From assembly GCA_964058845.1 (NCBI GenBank), contig CAXKVR010000869.1:1-20568 (forward strand): 20,568 nucleotides of DNA, in the 5' to 3' direction. The translations under genes were made by a program, and so were the position numbers. Below are positions 9,206 to 18,300 of the stretch, piece by piece. The DNA is from Carex sylvatica. Lineage: Eukaryota > Streptophyta > Magnoliopsida > Poales > Cyperaceae. The notes beneath the pieces are model-generated. The model saw only the letters and a program-made list of their open reading frames with translations. It did no database searches and had not been told where the DNA came from. Position 1 is the stretch's first letter, and each line of letters begins with the position of its first letter.

Positions 9206-9661
9206 ATGTCTACACTTGCTCTTGGTACCAGTCTTGCTTCTGTACCATGCAATGGATTTTTCACAAACACCAACAAACCCAATTTCCGTCCCTGCTTAAT
9301 ATCCTTTGCCGAAACAAAACAAAAACAGGCAAGTCTGAAAATGACCAAATCGCCTCTCGTGCCTCAAGCAACCTACAAGGTGAAACTGATCGATGCAGAA
9401 GGTAAGGAGCAAGAATTCGAAGCACCTGATGATGCTTACATCCTTGACTCAGCAGAGACAGCTGGCATTGAGCTTCCATACTCGTGCCGTGCTGGTGCAT
9501 GCAGCACCTGTGCAGGTAAGCTTGAAAAGGGTAACGTTGACCAGTCAGACGGGTCGTTCCTTGATGATGCGCAGATGGAGAGCGGTTATGTGCTCACTTG
9601 TGTCTCGTATCCTAAGTCGGATTGTGTGATTCATACTCACAAGGAAAGTGAACTTTACTAG
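9206..9661 (+). CDS. Plastid [2Fe-2S] ferredoxin, non-photosynthetic (root) type
   Basis: This 151-residue protein is an intact plant-type ferredoxin encoded without an intron. Residues 1-54 look like a chloroplast transit peptide: rich in Ser, Thr, Asn and Lys, nearly free of acidic residues. The mature protein starts about A55 (ATYKVKL). The cluster ligands are C94, C99, C102 and C132, spaced CX4CX2CX29C, in [14 protein letters not shown] and [13 protein letters not shown], the Cys at 140 in [10 protein letters not shown] and the [10 protein letters not shown] run are features of root-type (Fd3-like) ferredoxins; leaf types have GSCSSCAG and SDVVIETHKEE. In plastids of non-green tissue such proteins take electrons from NADPH through ferredoxin-NADP reductase and feed nitrite reductase, sulfite reductase and glutamate synthase. 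The start is fixed by the acceptor ten bases upstream and by a good context (acaaaATGtc). Length and motifs are those of a functional gene; the root-type subclass is inferred from motifs. Confidence 0.95.
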   Translation: MSTLALGTSLASVPCNGFFTNTNKPNFRPCLISFAETKQKQASLKMTKSPLVPQATYKVKLIDAEGKEQEFEAPDDAYILDSAETAGIELPYSCRAGACSTCAGKLEKGNVDQSDGSFLDDAQMESGYVLTCVSYPKSDCVIHTHKESELY

Positions 9662-9668
9662 GGTTTTT

Positions 9669-9687
9669 AGAGAGAGAGAGAGAGAGA
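9669..9687 (+). repeat. (AG)n microsatellite in the ferredoxin 3'UTR
   Basis: About nine AG units start eight bases after the TAG stop. This is a simple repeat likely to vary in length between individuals. Confidence 0.85.
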
Positions 9688-9760
9688 TGTTAGTGTGAGG
9701 ATTTTGGTGTTTCTTAGCATTGAGAAAATTGTGGATGTGGCATTAGAAAACTCGATGGTG

Positions 9761-9766
9761 AATAAA
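9761..9766 (+). terminator. Poly(A) signal of the ferredoxin gene
   Basis: AATAAA lies 100 bases after the stop codon and is followed by T- and GT-rich sequence (catttgtgttggtaactctt), as expected of a plant near-upstream element. It gives a 3'UTR of roughly 120 nt. Confidence 0.65.
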
Positions 9767-9789
9767 ATTTCATTTGTGTTGGTAACTCT

Positions 9790-10382
9790 TGGTATATGGT
9801 GTTTTTATTAATTTTTGGGTTGTTTTTCATTGAATTGTTCGGTAAGGTTAGAAACCAGTTAAGTGTACCAATTCCCAAACCTCCTTGCATCTCTGCTATT
9901 TGCTTTTTTATAGCTCAACATTTGTTGAATTTCGAGATGAATTCTCTTGAATTTCTATCTTGAAAAATTAGCACAGGTGCACAACTCTGTAGTTGTTTTT
10001 AGTTGGTTCTATTGCTATCTTGGGATTCCTCTCAAAATATAAATCCGTTGAAACATATCATAATTTTTTTTTGTTGCTGGTAGATTTATTCTCATGTTTG
10101 TCTACTAGTTGAAGATCGGTCAATTTTGTCACCTGTGAACAGATGTTATTTCTCAGTGGGTACATTTTTTATTTAATATGTTCATATTTTTCAAGGAGAA
10201 TTTTAAGTCCTTGGTCCAACTCTTGCTTTTGGTCAATTACCAGTAATGTTATAATATGATTATGAGTTTGTGTAACACTCATACCTACTAATTTAATGCT
10301 ATGTCAATGGATAAATAACACCGCAGTCATGAAGTAAATGTTATAGTTTTGACCTTTCTGGTTTGTATGCATGTCTTAGATA
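9790..10382. other. Intergenic, nothing recognised
   Basis: T-rich unique-looking sequence downstream of the ferredoxin gene. I see no open frame with a known domain, no RNA gene and no clear repeat. Confidence 0.5.
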
Positions 10383-10390
10383 GTGACAGT

Positions 10391-10690
10391 TAGGGATGAA
10401 AACGGGTTGGATATTATCTAACCGAATCAGTATCTGTATTCAAAAATTAGATACAGATATTTGATATCTGAATATTCGTGCGGATAATGGTGTGAATATG
10501 ATTTTGAATTTTAATTATCTGTATTTGAATAGTAGATATATACTACATAATTTAATATATATTATGAAAATTTATATGTATATATGTACCTATATCTGAT
10601 ATCCGATCTGTATCCATATCCGGAAAAATAAATGGATACGGATTTGGTTTTACCGCTATCTGATCTTAATCCGATCTGTTTTCACCACTA
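10391..10690. mobile_element. hAT-type MITE, 300 bp
   Basis: Flanked by a perfect 8-bp duplication, gtgacagt, at 10383-10390 and 10691-10698. The termini are tagggatgaaaacggg on the left and, reading inward on the minus strand, tagtggtgaaaacagatcgg on the right. The subterminal sequence is filled with ggatac/atccg words in both orientations (for example 10600-10680), a common feature of hAT elements where transposase binds. There is no coding capacity. An 8-bp duplication and TA(G)-type ends fit the hAT superfamily. Confidence 0.85.
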
Positions 10691-11041
10691 GTGACAGTGT
10701 AATTTAGAAATTAAGAGTTGGTTTGGGTTTGCAAGCATATAACATTTGACAGTGAAAATTCATATGTAATCTAAACCATGCATATGTTTTTCTAGAAATT
10801 GTTAATTATTTCTATTTGTTTCTTCAATTAAAATTCAAAATCTTTCTTATTCTCCTTTTATCTTTTAATCTTGTAGTTTTTTAATAGGGTTGAAACTCCT
10901 GCAGAAAAAGATCAAATACAGGGTTAAATTTGTCATTTTTATTTAAATTAAAACCAATTAAAATAAAAATAGTTAGTTACATGGAAAAAATTGAGAAATA
11001 AGAACCAATTTCTATTTTAAATTGGGCCAAACTCCAGTTCG

Positions 11042-11352
11042 ATGCGGAAAAAAAAAAAATTACCGTGCTGGAATGCCATGCCATGCCATCCTTAGGTTTG
11101 GCAGAAAAAAAAAATCTAGGACGCCATAGACCAACTATGGTCCGTTTAATAAAAACCGATTTCATTTCTCCTCTACCCCAAATAAGTTGATCTCTCCGAA
11201 CTCCAAGCAACAGAAAAAGAAAAAAAAAAAAAAAGGAAGAAACCCCCAAAACAGTGACATGGCATGGCGTCCCATAGACTACAGCCATGGCATGATAATT
11301 TTTTTTTTTTTTCCGTCGGACGGGAGTTGGCATGGCATCCCTGAGGGACGCC
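11042..11352. repeat. Block of repeated GCCATGCCATG / GGACGCCAT words with poly-A/T tracts
   Basis: The word gccatgccatgcc (11073-11086) and its inverse ggcatggc recur (11261-11270, 11287-11293, 11330-11337), as does ggacgccat (11118-11126, 11345-11353, and inverted at 11265-11273). The left end cggaaaaaaaaaaaaattacc (from about 11045) has an inverted partner ending in ccg near 11315. It resembles a degenerate foldback structure. Purine and A runs at 11214-11234 interrupt it. Open frames across it are low-complexity and not credible genes. The preceding 10699-11041 is plain AT-rich DNA with nothing recognised. Confidence 0.45.
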
Positions 11353-11597
11353 ATGGATCTTGTACCCCTTCTTATTTCTCAAATTCCTACGTACCTATTC
11401 TTATTTTTAATATTTTGTTTATTAATTTTCCTATCAATAAAAATCACGGACTATAAATAAATCAATTCATACTGTGGACTGTCCATAAATAAGCTACAAT
11501 TAATCCGATTATATATAGACATATATATACCTAGTTTTCATATTCCAAAAACAAGCATTTATCTATTCATGATTTAATGTGGCTTCGTCACTATGTG

Positions 11598-11826
11598 TAA
11601 CTCCAATAGGCATTAAGAAACAGGGATTAATTTAATTGATTAATAGCAAACGGTCTCACTGATAAGGGAAATGTATGCATAACTTCTCATTTTGATCAAT
11701 GAAGCTTTGACTCATTAAAAATTATTTAAGTTATACTAGTAAATAATATTAAGTTTTAGAACTTGATAAGATAATATTTGCTAACTAATGCCAACTTCAT
11801 ATTTTTGTCAATCCCTATTGGAGTTA
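11598..11826. mobile_element. Probable MITE with TAACTCCAATAGG ends
   Basis: Left end taactccaatagg (11598-11610) is perfectly inverted at 11814-11826 (cctattggagtta). Further pairing lies inside (tagcaaa near 11645 and tttgcta near 11777). Immediately right of it, an 11-bp unit gagttagtgta is tandemly duplicated (11821-11842). No target duplication could be fixed. Confidence 0.45.
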
Positions 11827-11842
11827 GTGTAGAGTTAGTGTA

Positions 11843-12784
11843 GCAAATAGTATAATCATGTAGTATGGTGATGAAAGACATTAGTCATGTCGTTATTGGT
11901 TCCATCTCAACACATCACTTGATGGGGAGGGGTCACATGACATGTCTCTTTTTGATCGAAAATGATACATTATGACATGTCACACAAACTAATTTGGTCA
12001 CAACACATTATATGTTATGTGATTAATTATTCTAACATTATTTCTTTTAGAAATTTAATTCGCATTATTTTCTTATTGTTAAACATTTTTTTCTCTATGA
12101 ACTAACTTAAAATCTGAAAAAAAAAATTTGAGAAAACTGAAAATAATAATTAAACGTGAACAATCACATCACGTTTGATCACATGCGTAACCACACATGA
12201 TGTGACAATTCGAGTAACATGACTGCCCTTCACTTTTTCAATCACGTCAAGGAAAACAAAAAAAAAAACAAAAATTACCTGTCATAATGCAACGTAACCA
12301 AATTACAATGTGTTAATTATATTTTTCCTTGATAATGCCGGAGTTCCATCAAGTCTCAACTTTGTCTTAATATGTATTCTGTTTCTTAACCTTCTTTGTG
12401 AATCTTGATACCTCAAAATTGATCTTTTTATAATATTACAATGGAATAGTCTTGCTTTTGTTTGATTTTTTTTTTTTTTAAACTGGACTCAGAAAGGTGC
12501 CTGGTAATTGTCACGAGGCAAATTTGTTCTCGCAAATATGTCAATTATTTGCAAAATAAAATGAAATTTTATGTATAATATCATAACAAGTGTGAAATTA
12601 ATACAAATTTGAATTGAACATAGTTTGCACTTATTAAACATTTTATGCACTAACCTTTTTAGAATTTGCAAACACTGTGAATTTCATTTTATTTTTATCT
12701 TCCATAACTTTCAAACTTATATTTGTTTACAATTTGGCTAATTAGTTATTTTTTGTTTCTTGATAATATGAACATCTTAGAATC
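11843..12784. other. AT-rich intergenic region
   Basis: No gene recognised. Short inverted words such as cacatgacatgtc (11934-11946) and gacatgtcaca (11974-11984) and repeated cacat/atgtg suggest another decayed inverted-repeat element, but its ends cannot be set. Confidence 0.35.
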
Positions 12785-13150
12785 TACATCCCAGCAACTC
12801 AAATGAGTTTCTAAATAACTGTTTACTGCTTTTTAAAAATTAAAGTCTCTAAAGTTTCTAATTTTCACATCCCTAAAATTAATTTTAGAGTTTCTATTAA
12901 GTAACGTCAGCAATAAATTAAAAAAAAGAAATAATTTGAGCTAATCATTTAGCCAGCATGGAATTTATAAACAGTTTCTTAAGAATCTTTGCCACATTCC
13001 TGAATAGTTTATAAACAATTTATAAATTATATAGAGTTTAATAAGAAACGTTCATGCATAGTTTCTAAATAAAAAAACTCTTCTACATTTTTAAAACTGA
13101 ATTTAGAAACTGCCACATCAGACTCTCATAATACTAGAGATGTAGATACT
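12785..13150. mobile_element. Possible MITE (inverted atctacatc ends, gtttctaaat subterminal words)
   Basis: atctacatccc near 12782 pairs with gatgtagat near 13139, each followed inward by gtttctaaat or its inverse. The interior repeats agtttctaaat and agtttataaac. The ends are imperfect and no target duplication is visible, so this is a tentative call. Confidence 0.3.
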
Positions 13151-13406
13151 CTCAAGTGAAACAATGTTTGTTGTGAATTCTCCAAACATTTGTAATTTAA
13201 TATTTTTTTTTCATCAAAACATCTGAATTGCTTCTTTCCTAATATAAAATAGAATAATATTTTTTATTTCCACATTTTTCTATTTAACTAACTATTTTCA
13301 CTTTAATTGATTTTTAATTAAAGTCCTTTTTTAAGAAGGGATTTTTATTTAAAGTCAAAATGACAAATTTAATCCTATATTTGATATTTTCGTGCAAGGT
13401 ATTCAG

Positions 13407-14983
13407 CAATGTTATCAGAATCGGATCGGATATTGATCCGATAAATCTTCAGGTCAACGGTTCATTGGTCTGACCGTTGGGTCATCCGGTTCAACAACTG
13501 TTTTTTTGGCTAACAGCCCTTAGGCATAACTTCATTTCATGCTTGAAATTACATAAGCTCAAAAATAGCTTGCATTACAAGAGTTGTGTCCCATTTCTCA
13601 ATACCTATAAGAGCCCTGACAAGGGGTCTAAGCATTGATAATACTTGAAGTTACAAGCATTGAAAGGAACCTCAGCATCAATCATCCACTTGGACACTGC
13701 TAAATCAACTTTCTCTTTGACTTCTTTTGATTGCAAAACACTTTTAAGGGATGGTTGAGTCCCGGATGTGGTACGAGGCATGAAGTACTCACCAACACCA
13801 AGTTTTGCAGCCCATTTCACAACTTCTGATCTCTCTTTGCTAGCATTTAGCTGCCCTCTGCTAAACGCAGTACGTTTGCCCTTAGAGCTAGAAGGTGCTG
13901 ACAGATTGCCGATTTCTTCTTCATCGTTAGTCAGGTCTCGAGGAGATTGTTCTTCACCGAGATGCATCTCTTCATCTACTTCATTGACTCTTCGTCTTTT
14001 GTTGGCAAACTCATCAATGTTCTGTTGCATTTGAAAATGAACATCTGCTGACACCTTTTTGCATGGTCCAACATCTCCTTTTATACCGGCTATATGCTTT
14101 TTAAACCGGTTAATACCACCACCTTGAAATATTTTCTCACAATAGAGACATGCAATGGACTTCACATTTTTATCATTCACAGCAACAATGCGTTCAGTAC
14201 AATGTCCCCAAGCCGGGTTTGTTTTGCCTCTGGTGGCAGTTTTCGGAGAAGAAGGTGCGACAGCTCCACTTGCTTCAAGATTAATTGCCGACATAATTTC
14301 TGTACAACCACAAGTTAATATAAATAATAACATATAGGATATAAAATCAATTTTATCATTATAAAATACACTCTAGTATGATACTATAAATACATCAATT
14401 TTAAATTATTCCCCTCAATTCGCACTAACAAGTGCCAGATATATACCTTTTTCTCTCATTTGAGCATTTCATCAAACACTTAACATGCATGCATCAATTC
14501 AATAAAATTTACTAAATAATTCAACATTTTCACGTTGCATCAATTGAATGAGATTACTTACAATATAGGATGTAGACAACTTCTTTTGTGATTTCGTTTC
14601 AACTTTCAAGCTAATTGTGCCACCATGAAATACACATAAATAGATGAGCAATATTGAAGAATACGGCCAAAATAAGAATTGGGAGGTCGTAGGAGGAAGG
14701 AGATCCAATTTTCAGATGCTTTCCATCTTGGTAATTTGAGAAAAAGGAAGAAAATTTTACGATATGAGAGAAAGTAGCGATATTGGCTAGATTTATGAAA
14801 ATTGTATTGAACCGGGGTTTAATATCGGTTTTTATTGGCGGTTTTATAAAAACCCAGTCGGTTAAATGGGTTTTAACCGAGTCAGATGCTTAAGAGATCT
14901 TTAAACATAACCGAACCGGACAGGAGATCGGTTCTGATTTTTTTCGATTAAACCGGCAGTCCGGTTCGATTCTGATAACACTG
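13407..14983 (-). mobile_element. hAT element, 1577 bp, with internally deleted transposase
   Basis: A perfect 8-bp duplication gtattcag flanks it at 13399-13406 and 14984-14991. The ends are caatgttatcagaatcggat on the left and, read inward on the minus strand, cagtgttatcagaatcgaac on the right. Subterminal ccggtt/aaccgg words are dense at both ends (13430-13495, 14810-14965). The only coding content is the N-terminal part of a BED-finger transposase on the minus strand. With the hAT catalytic core and dimerisation region missing, the element is non-autonomous. The intact target duplication argues for a comparatively recent insertion. Confidence 0.88.
13605..14294 (-). CDS. Truncated hAT transposase: BED zinc finger and adjoining N-terminal region
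   Basis: The minus-strand frame runs 242 codons from 14333. I prefer the internal ATG at 14292-14294 (MSAINLEASG), which leaves 229 residues, because just upstream lies a good splice acceptor (T-rich tract, then ggttgtacag ending near 14300). That suggests a 5'UTR intron in the parent gene. Numbered from the upstream start, the BED finger has C62, C65, H80 and C91, with AWGHC before it and the hAT-typical GGGINRFKKHIAGIKGDVGPC; it is a DNA-binding module for TIR or subterminal sites. Next come a Lys/Arg-rich stretch near 111-115 (KRRR), a possible nuclear localisation signal, an acidic Ser-rich linker, and a segment ending in VPFNACNFKYYQ, which in full hAT proteins leads into the catalytic core. 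The frame then ends abruptly after CLDPLSGLL, presumably at the deletion junction. Whether it is expressed is unknown. Confidence 0.75.
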   Translation of the reverse strand: MSAINLEASGAVAPSSPKTATRGKTNPAWGHCTERIVAVNDKNVKSIACLYCEKIFQGGGINRFKKHIAGIKGDVGPCKKVSADVHFQMQQNIDEFANKRRRVNEVDEEMHLGEEQSPRDLTNDEEEIGNLSAPSSSKGKRTAFSRGQLNASKERSEVVKWAAKLGVGEYFMPRTTSGTQPSLKSVLQSKEVKEKVDLAVSKWMIDAEVPFNACNFKYYQCLDPLSGLL

Positions 14984-14991
14984 GTATTCAG

Positions 14992-16633
14992 CCCTCTATG
15001 AAGGAATTCATATCACATGCAGTCACTAAAATTTTGAGTTTTTGCATAACAAATATGGACAGTCAGATCCAGTAGGATACCCTACCATGCATAATGAGAA
15101 ATCCACATCGTCCGTTTTAATCTGCACGAATCTTATAAAATTTGGCACAAATCTTAAATAATCCCATGCATCTACAATTGACCTGAAAAAACAATCATAC
15201 AATAATTGAGATTGCATACAGTAATAGAGTACTATAGAGAGTACACTTTCTTAAAGACACCCTGTGCATTACATGTGTGGGACAAATTGATCTAATTTCT
15301 AATCGGACGGTCGAGATCCTAAACCCAAGATCTGAGGTAAAGCAGATTTTGAATAATGTAAACCCCCGGATTTATTTTTGAATTTGTGACCAAAAGTTTT
15401 TCTGGGATCATTCAACTTGTTTAATTTGTCTTTCAAACTAAGAATATATACAAATCTTGACCTCAATATTTCTCAGATTTACATTTCATTACAAAGAACA
15501 AAAGAGTTACACACGTACAGCCAACAAGAGACCACTACTGGCTCATTATATGTCATATTTCTAGTTATGTAATTAAAATAATATAAAGTTTCTAAATACA
15601 CACACAACATATACCATCTATGCAAGGCCTACAGTTCAATTATTTATTATGATCAAATGAAAATAAAAAAACCTCATCAGAAGGCATCTAACCAAGAAAC
15701 AAGTAATCAAATTTCATGTAAGCTTATTTATGTGATACGAAGTACATAAATAACATTAAATTCCTTTCACCTTCCTCCATAGACGACAAAATCGAGAACA
15801 GCCAAGAAAAAAAAAACAATTAAGATCAGAGGAATATAATTGGCGCAAAAATCATGTGTAAAGGATTTACAAAATTCTTTCTTTAGTTGCATAGAAAGAT
15901 AAAACAATTTACTATTTCTACAAGAAATTGAAATATTTTTCTCCAGAAATGCGTACACAGTAAAATGAGAGACGTTCACTTCAAAAAGGGTTCAAAGTTC
16001 TAATTGGAACTCAGAAAAATAATGTAATAATATCTATATCAAACTTTTGTTATAGTTTTAACACAAATTCTTATCAAACTTACATTCTAATATATAAGAA
16101 TTTTTATTTTTTTTTAATCTTATAGTGGTATATATGCTAAAGGTTCTCAAAATGGGGGATATGACCAGAAAAAAGCACAAACAAACACTAAACTGATGCC
16201 ACCGAACTAATTTAAAAATCTGAAACACTACCTTGAAAAAAATCAACTTCAACCCTCAACCTAAGCTGACCAAATCTTACTAGCTAATACTACTAAACCT
16301 GATGTACTACTTCCACAGAAAAAATAAAAAAATGATGAGCTAATGCAACCTCAACTATTCACCACCAGAATCCAACATGATCAACCCAACTATTTGCCAT
16401 TTTTTATATTTTTTCCTTCCTAATCTAATGCTCGATATCTTATAATGTTCCTTCTTTGTTTTTTTTTTTTTGCATAAATGAAGTTCATGTTTTGCAGAGC
16501 ATAGCAGTGTACCAGCATGGTCCACAGAATTTGCATAAAGCCATAGACCTGTAACATTTGAAAGGGTGCCAAGTAATTAGCATCAGGTACTGGTTCGCTG
16601 AATTTGATAAATTATTCTCAAATGACAGGTTTG
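14992..16633. other. AT-rich intergenic region, no gene recognised
   Basis: Open frames here are short, AT-rich and without domains. The stretch 15060-15150 (cagatccagt, then tcgtccgttttaat) shares words in the same order with 19095-19160, so it is part of a dispersed repeat. Around 15295-15340 the phrase taatcggacggtcgagatcc is also repeat-like. The stretch 16490-16633 looks less repetitive, and with 17365-17560 it forms the pre-insertion locus of the next hAT element. Confidence 0.4.
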
Positions 16634-16721
16634 CCCTCAGTCAGGAGCGGATTTACGTATAAGTCAGGGGTGCTAAGCCACCTTATGATTGTAAAATTAT
16701 TAATTATGTATATTAAATTAA

Positions 16722-17132
16722 GGAGGAATCCAATTACACTATTTTATGGTGACACATCTTGACACCATATTTTTATACGTCATTCTTGCGATTTTAAAAT
16801 CGAAATAGACGATCCGAACCGTTCAACATGATCTCTATATTAAAATGTGTTTGGAGACCAAATTTTATATTTTTTGGAATTTTTTTAGTATATATTAAGA
16901 TGTGTACAAAGTTGTTATTTTTAGGCAATTTTGGACCATTGAAAAATAATAATTTAAAAAAAATTAAATAAATAGTAATAAATTTCCAAAAAAATGTAAA
17001 ATTTGGTCTCCAAGTACATTTTAATATGGACATCACATTGAACGGTTCGGATCGACTATTTGAATTTTAAAATCGTAAAAATAACTTATAAAAATATGTG
17101 TCACCATAAAATGGTGTAATTAGATCTCTCAT
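16722..17132. mobile_element. Near-palindromic MITE nested in the hAT element, about 410 bp
   Basis: Arms of about 145 bp begin at aattacactattttatggtg (from 16732) and end at caccataaaatggtgtaatt (to 17121), with less perfect pairing for about ten more bases on each side. Within the arms, cgatccgaaccgttcaacat (16810) pairs with atcacattgaacggttcgga (17033), and ggagaccaaattttatattt (16853) pairs with the inverse near 16993. A spacer of roughly 120 bp separates the arms. Diverged relatives lie at 128-289/1818-1935 and near 7212-7236. The target duplication is not resolved in the AT-rich flanks. Confidence 0.8.
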
Positions 17133-17215
17133 CTATTATATTTTAATTAAACTTTTGAGTTTTTTAAAATTTTATATAGTCTAGCACCCTCTATAAACTA
17201 ACAAATATTTGTTTG

Positions 17216-17270
17216 TAGTCTAGTGACTTGAGTTTTAGTTCTTATGTGTGAGATCATGGATTCAATTTCC
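17216..17270 (+). other. tRNA-like A-box and B-box remnant inside the hAT element
   Basis: tagtctagtga (17216-17226) fits the RNA polymerase III A-box (TRGYNNARNNG) at all but the last base, and ggattcaatttcc (17258-17270) is a degenerate B-box. Spacing and order are those of a tRNA gene or tRNA-derived SINE head. There is no foldable cloverleaf that I can support, so this is a remnant and not a tRNA gene. Confidence 0.4.
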
Positions 17271-17364
17271 ACTAGCAACATTATTTTTGTCTTTTTCACA
17301 TATTACATTTTATAGATTAACTCTCTCCCTATTTAAATTTTCTAGTTCCGCCCCTGCCCTCAGT

Positions 17365-17892
17365 AGAGATGACATGCTCTTCAGAATGAAAGAACGAAGT
17401 AAGAACTGTGCTTACAATCTTTCAGACTTCACAGAGACATTTTCTCAAACACCTATGCATTGTAGCCTTTTATTTCCTAATTCACTTCTTGGCATTTTCT
17501 TTGAGCCACCCCCCTTCGGAAAAACAATAAATAATATTTACTGAAACAATTAGTGAAATCATTGTATTTACTTCAATTGTTCAGTTGCTTCTCCGGATCT
17601 CCTGACTTGATATCTGTTTTAAATACAACTATACAAGAAAATACCTGTCAGTTACCTCAGTTCAGATCTAGTAATAAAAGAAGGCAATCCCCAATTATTA
17701 GAATAAAATTGATTGATCCAATTATTCTAACATTGTTCTCTTTTAAAGAAGGCTGACATAAGACTACATTGCTAAGTTTTAAACAAATGATAACGAATGA
17801 TAATAACTAATGAGTACATTAATCAACAGAACAATTAAGAACATAATGAAGCAAAATAGCACACTATATCCTTTCCTATTAAACAAGCATTC
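17365..17892. other. Intergenic, nothing firm
   Basis: Moderately AT-rich sequence that seems less repetitive than its neighbours. Open frames (for example 17248-17544) have no recognisable domain, and that frame starts inside the hAT element. It may be the former downstream part of the degenerate PPR locus, but nothing shows this directly. Confidence 0.35.
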
Positions 17893-18214
17893 TCAATTAA
17901 TTTCGTGTTCTTTGCACAACCGACCTATTCTTAAGAGCACATGAGGCTCAGGGAAGGACTTTAGAATGTTATAGGTGACGAGATCAGGCTGATGCCCTTT
18001 AGAAATCATGTCATCTAGAATATCCATTGCCTTCTCAATTTCATCTCTCTTGCATAACCCATCAATAAGAAATCATGTCATCTAGAATATCCATTGCCTT
18101 CTCAATTTCACCTCTCTTACACAACCCATCTAGAAGAGTGTTGTAAGTCTCTACATTAGGAGCACACCCTTTAGAAATCATATCTAGGGCTGTGTCATAA
18201 ACTAGCCCATAATT
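17893..18214 (-). pseudogene. PPR (pentatricopeptide repeat) protein fragment, frameshifted
   Basis: On the minus strand, 18214 to 18062 encodes two partial PPR motifs, including SKGCAPNVETYNTLLDGLCK and RGEIEKAMDILDDMIS, then stops at once. Similarity resumes in another frame to 17893 (DGLCKRDEIEKAMDILDDM, then KGHQPDLVTYN and a short tail ending at a TGA, 17893-17895). PPR proteins are organelle RNA-binding proteins made of 35-residue helical hairpins; only about two and a half units remain. The break follows from a 67-bp direct repeat (18001-18134): a complete PPR unit is 105 bp, so 38 bp are missing from one unit, which shifts the frame. Upstream of 18214 there is no PPR coding sequence, only AT-rich and transposon-like DNA, so the fragment is truncated at both levels. 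It is almost certainly non-functional. Confidence 0.75.
18001..18134. repeat. 67-bp imperfect tandem direct repeat in the PPR fragment
   Basis: Copies 18001-18067 and 18068-18134 match at about 62 of 67 positions, both starting agaaatcatgtcatctagaa. The period is not a multiple of three. It is best seen as two adjacent PPR units with 38 bp deleted at their junction rather than as a fresh duplication. Confidence 0.85.
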
Positions 18215-18300
18215 CATTAGTATGAATTCGTGAAAGGTAAAAAAAAATTGTGTCAATTGTCCTGTGAAAAAAAAATTAATGTATAAACTACCGGTATAAC

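Larger units (their letters stand above)
16642..17356. mobile_element. hAT element, 715 bp, containing a nested MITE
   Basis: A perfect 8-bp duplication ccctcagt is seen at 16634-16641 and 17357-17364. The termini are caggagcgga on the left and, read inward on the minus strand, caggggcggaactagaaaat on the right, matching the CAGGGGCGGA ends seen in many plant hAT-like elements. Removing the nested MITE (about 16722-17132) leaves about 305 bp with no coding capacity. Subterminal ggggtgctaagccacc (16657-16672) has an inverse counterpart in ctagcaccctc (17181-17191). Confidence 0.85.

Noticed and set aside
11187..11456. Open frames on both strands through the poly-A and GCCATGCC block
   Set aside because: Driven by homopolymer tracts (Lys or Phe runs) and not domain-bearing.
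16485..17400. Minus-strand frame that becomes open for about 60 codons when the hAT element is removed
   Set aside because: It is short, has stops on both sides and no recognised domain; it could be chance in a moderately AT-rich region.
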